Below are positions 22,278 to 23,006 of a DNA stretch of 23,006 nucleotides, piece by piece. The stretch lies in the NCBI GenBank assembly GCA_948496895.1, contig CAOOJO010000006.1:1-23006 (forward strand), given 5' to 3'. The notes under the pieces were generated by a model. It saw only the letters and a list, made by a program, of their open reading frames with translations, did not search any database and was not told where the DNA came from. A program made the position numbers and the translations under genes. This DNA comes from an uncultured Acetatifactor sp. (lineage in GTDB: Bacteria > Bacillota > Clostridia > Lachnospirales > Lachnospiraceae). The first letter of the stretch is position 1. Each line of letters begins with the position of its first letter.

Positions 22278-23006
22278 ATGGATAATTGGTTTACAATAGA
22301 TAAAATCGATGCAAATACATATATCATCAGCGAATACCGGCATTGGGAGGAAACGCATTGCTACCTGCTGAATGGAAATGCCCGAAGCCTGCTTATTGAT
22401 ACAGGGCTAGGCATTTCCAATATCTATGAGGAGGTGCTGAAGCTTACAGATAAGCCAATTACGGCGGTCGCTACGCATATTCACTGGGATCATATCGGAG
22501 GACACAAGTATTTCCCGGATTTTTATGCTCATGCTGATGAATTGGAGTGGCTGAATGGTAAATTTCCTTTATCAATCGAAACGATTAGAGAGATGGTGGC
22601 AGACCGCTGTGATCTGCCCGAAGGGTTTTGCGTGAACGACTACAAGCTGTTTCAGGGGATGCCTACAAAAGTGCTGATGGACCATGACATCATCGATATC
22701 GGCGGCAGGGAAATTGAAGCGCTGCATACGCCCGGACACTCCCCGGGGCATTTGTGCTTTTGGGAAAAAAGCAGGGGATATTTATTTACAGGCGATTTGG
22801 TTTATAAAGATATTCTGTTTGCTTATTATCCGTCTACTGACCCGGAGGCATATCTCGATTCTTTGGAAAAAGTTGCGGCATTGCCTGTAAAGGAAGTATT
22901 TCCTGCACACCATTCACTGGATATAGAACCGGAAATCTTAATCCGTATGCGGGAAGCGTTTAGAAATCTCAAGATGGACGGAAAACTTCATCATGGCAGT
23001 GGAACA
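22278..23006 (+). CDS. MBL-fold metallo-hydrolase (3' partial)
   Basis: The frame is open from the ATG at 22278 to the window end (243 codons), so the gene runs off the edge. It shows the metallo-beta-lactamase fold motifs in order: HIHWDHIGG (HxHxDH metal site, about residues 73-81), HTPGHSPGH (second metal site), LFTGDLVY (bridging Asp) and a late histidine in FPAHH. Such enzymes hydrolyse thioesters, lactones, phosphodiesters and similar bonds; there is no specific clue to the substrate. AAGGAG (22263-22268) lies 9 nt before the ATG; a second GGAGG is only 1 nt away. It follows the truncated kinase-like gene by 20 bp. GC is lower than in guaA. Confidence 0.88.
   Translation, partial: MDNWFTIDKIDANTYIISEYRHWEETHCYLLNGNARSLLIDTGLGISNIYEEVLKLTDKPITAVATHIHWDHIGGHKYFPDFYAHADELEWLNGKFPLSIETIREMVADRCDLPEGFCVNDYKLFQGMPTKVLMDHDIIDIGGREIEALHTPGHSPGHLCFWEKSRGYLFTGDLVYKDILFAYYPSTDPEAYLDSLEKVAALPVKEVFPAHHSLDIEPEILIRMREAFRNLKMDGKLHHGSGT

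Overview
The window looks like a chromosomal segment of a GC-rich Clostridia, most likely a gut-type Lachnospiraceae. The reasons are strong AGGAGG-type ribosome binding sites, sigma-A-like promoters, a Gram-positive style potABCD operon, ROK/SIS sugar genes, a PdaA-like deacetylase (a family tied to spore cortex) and an AAA-ATPase-like/nuclease protein common in that family. The species cannot be fixed from sequence alone. I saw no rRNA, tRNA, CRISPR array or intact insertion sequence.

Layout. (1) 1-1511: the end of an AAA-ATPase-like protein with a PD-(D/E)XK nuclease domain, cut by the window edge. (2) 1819-5182, minus strand: two half-size ABC exporter genes, probably a heterodimer. (3) 5316-7578: a MerR-type regulator divergent from a MATE efflux pump, with a textbook MerR promoter between them (19-bp spacer holding a perfect 7-1-7 palindrome). 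(4) 7702-9963: a large secreted protein with GLUG-like repeats and one LysM domain. (5) 10139-14201: a strong promoter followed by potA-potB-potC-potD, a spermidine/putrescine importer whose binding protein has a C-terminal membrane anchor and no lipobox; then a membrane-anchored double SH3 protein (14285-15490). (6) 15497-18685: a ROK repressor divergent from a ROK sugar kinase and a GmhA-like SIS isomerase. (7) 18833-19807: a PdaA-like peptidoglycan deacetylase preceded by a long hairpin. (8) 20059-21709: guaA with a near-consensus promoter. (9) 21709-23006: a lower-GC tail with a probably 5'-truncated gene, a short ORF with an antitoxin-like start, and an MBL-fold hydrolase running off the window.

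How the genes fit together. The most interesting regulatory structure is a set of operator-like inverted repeats of one design (TTAGTAAA, 5 nt, TTTACTAA). They lie in the ROK repressor/kinase intergenic region and again overlapping the SIS stop codon, just ahead of the deacetylase gene. This suggests that the ROK repressor controls itself, the kinase-isomerase pair and possibly the deacetylase, linking sugar (perhaps amino sugar) sensing with cell-wall modification. That link is inference. The MerR/MATE pair is a self-contained drug-responsive efflux module, and the ABC exporter genes lie downstream of merR on the same strand. GC content is visibly lower in 1-5200 and after 21710 than in the middle, which fits accessory DNA flanking a more conserved core.
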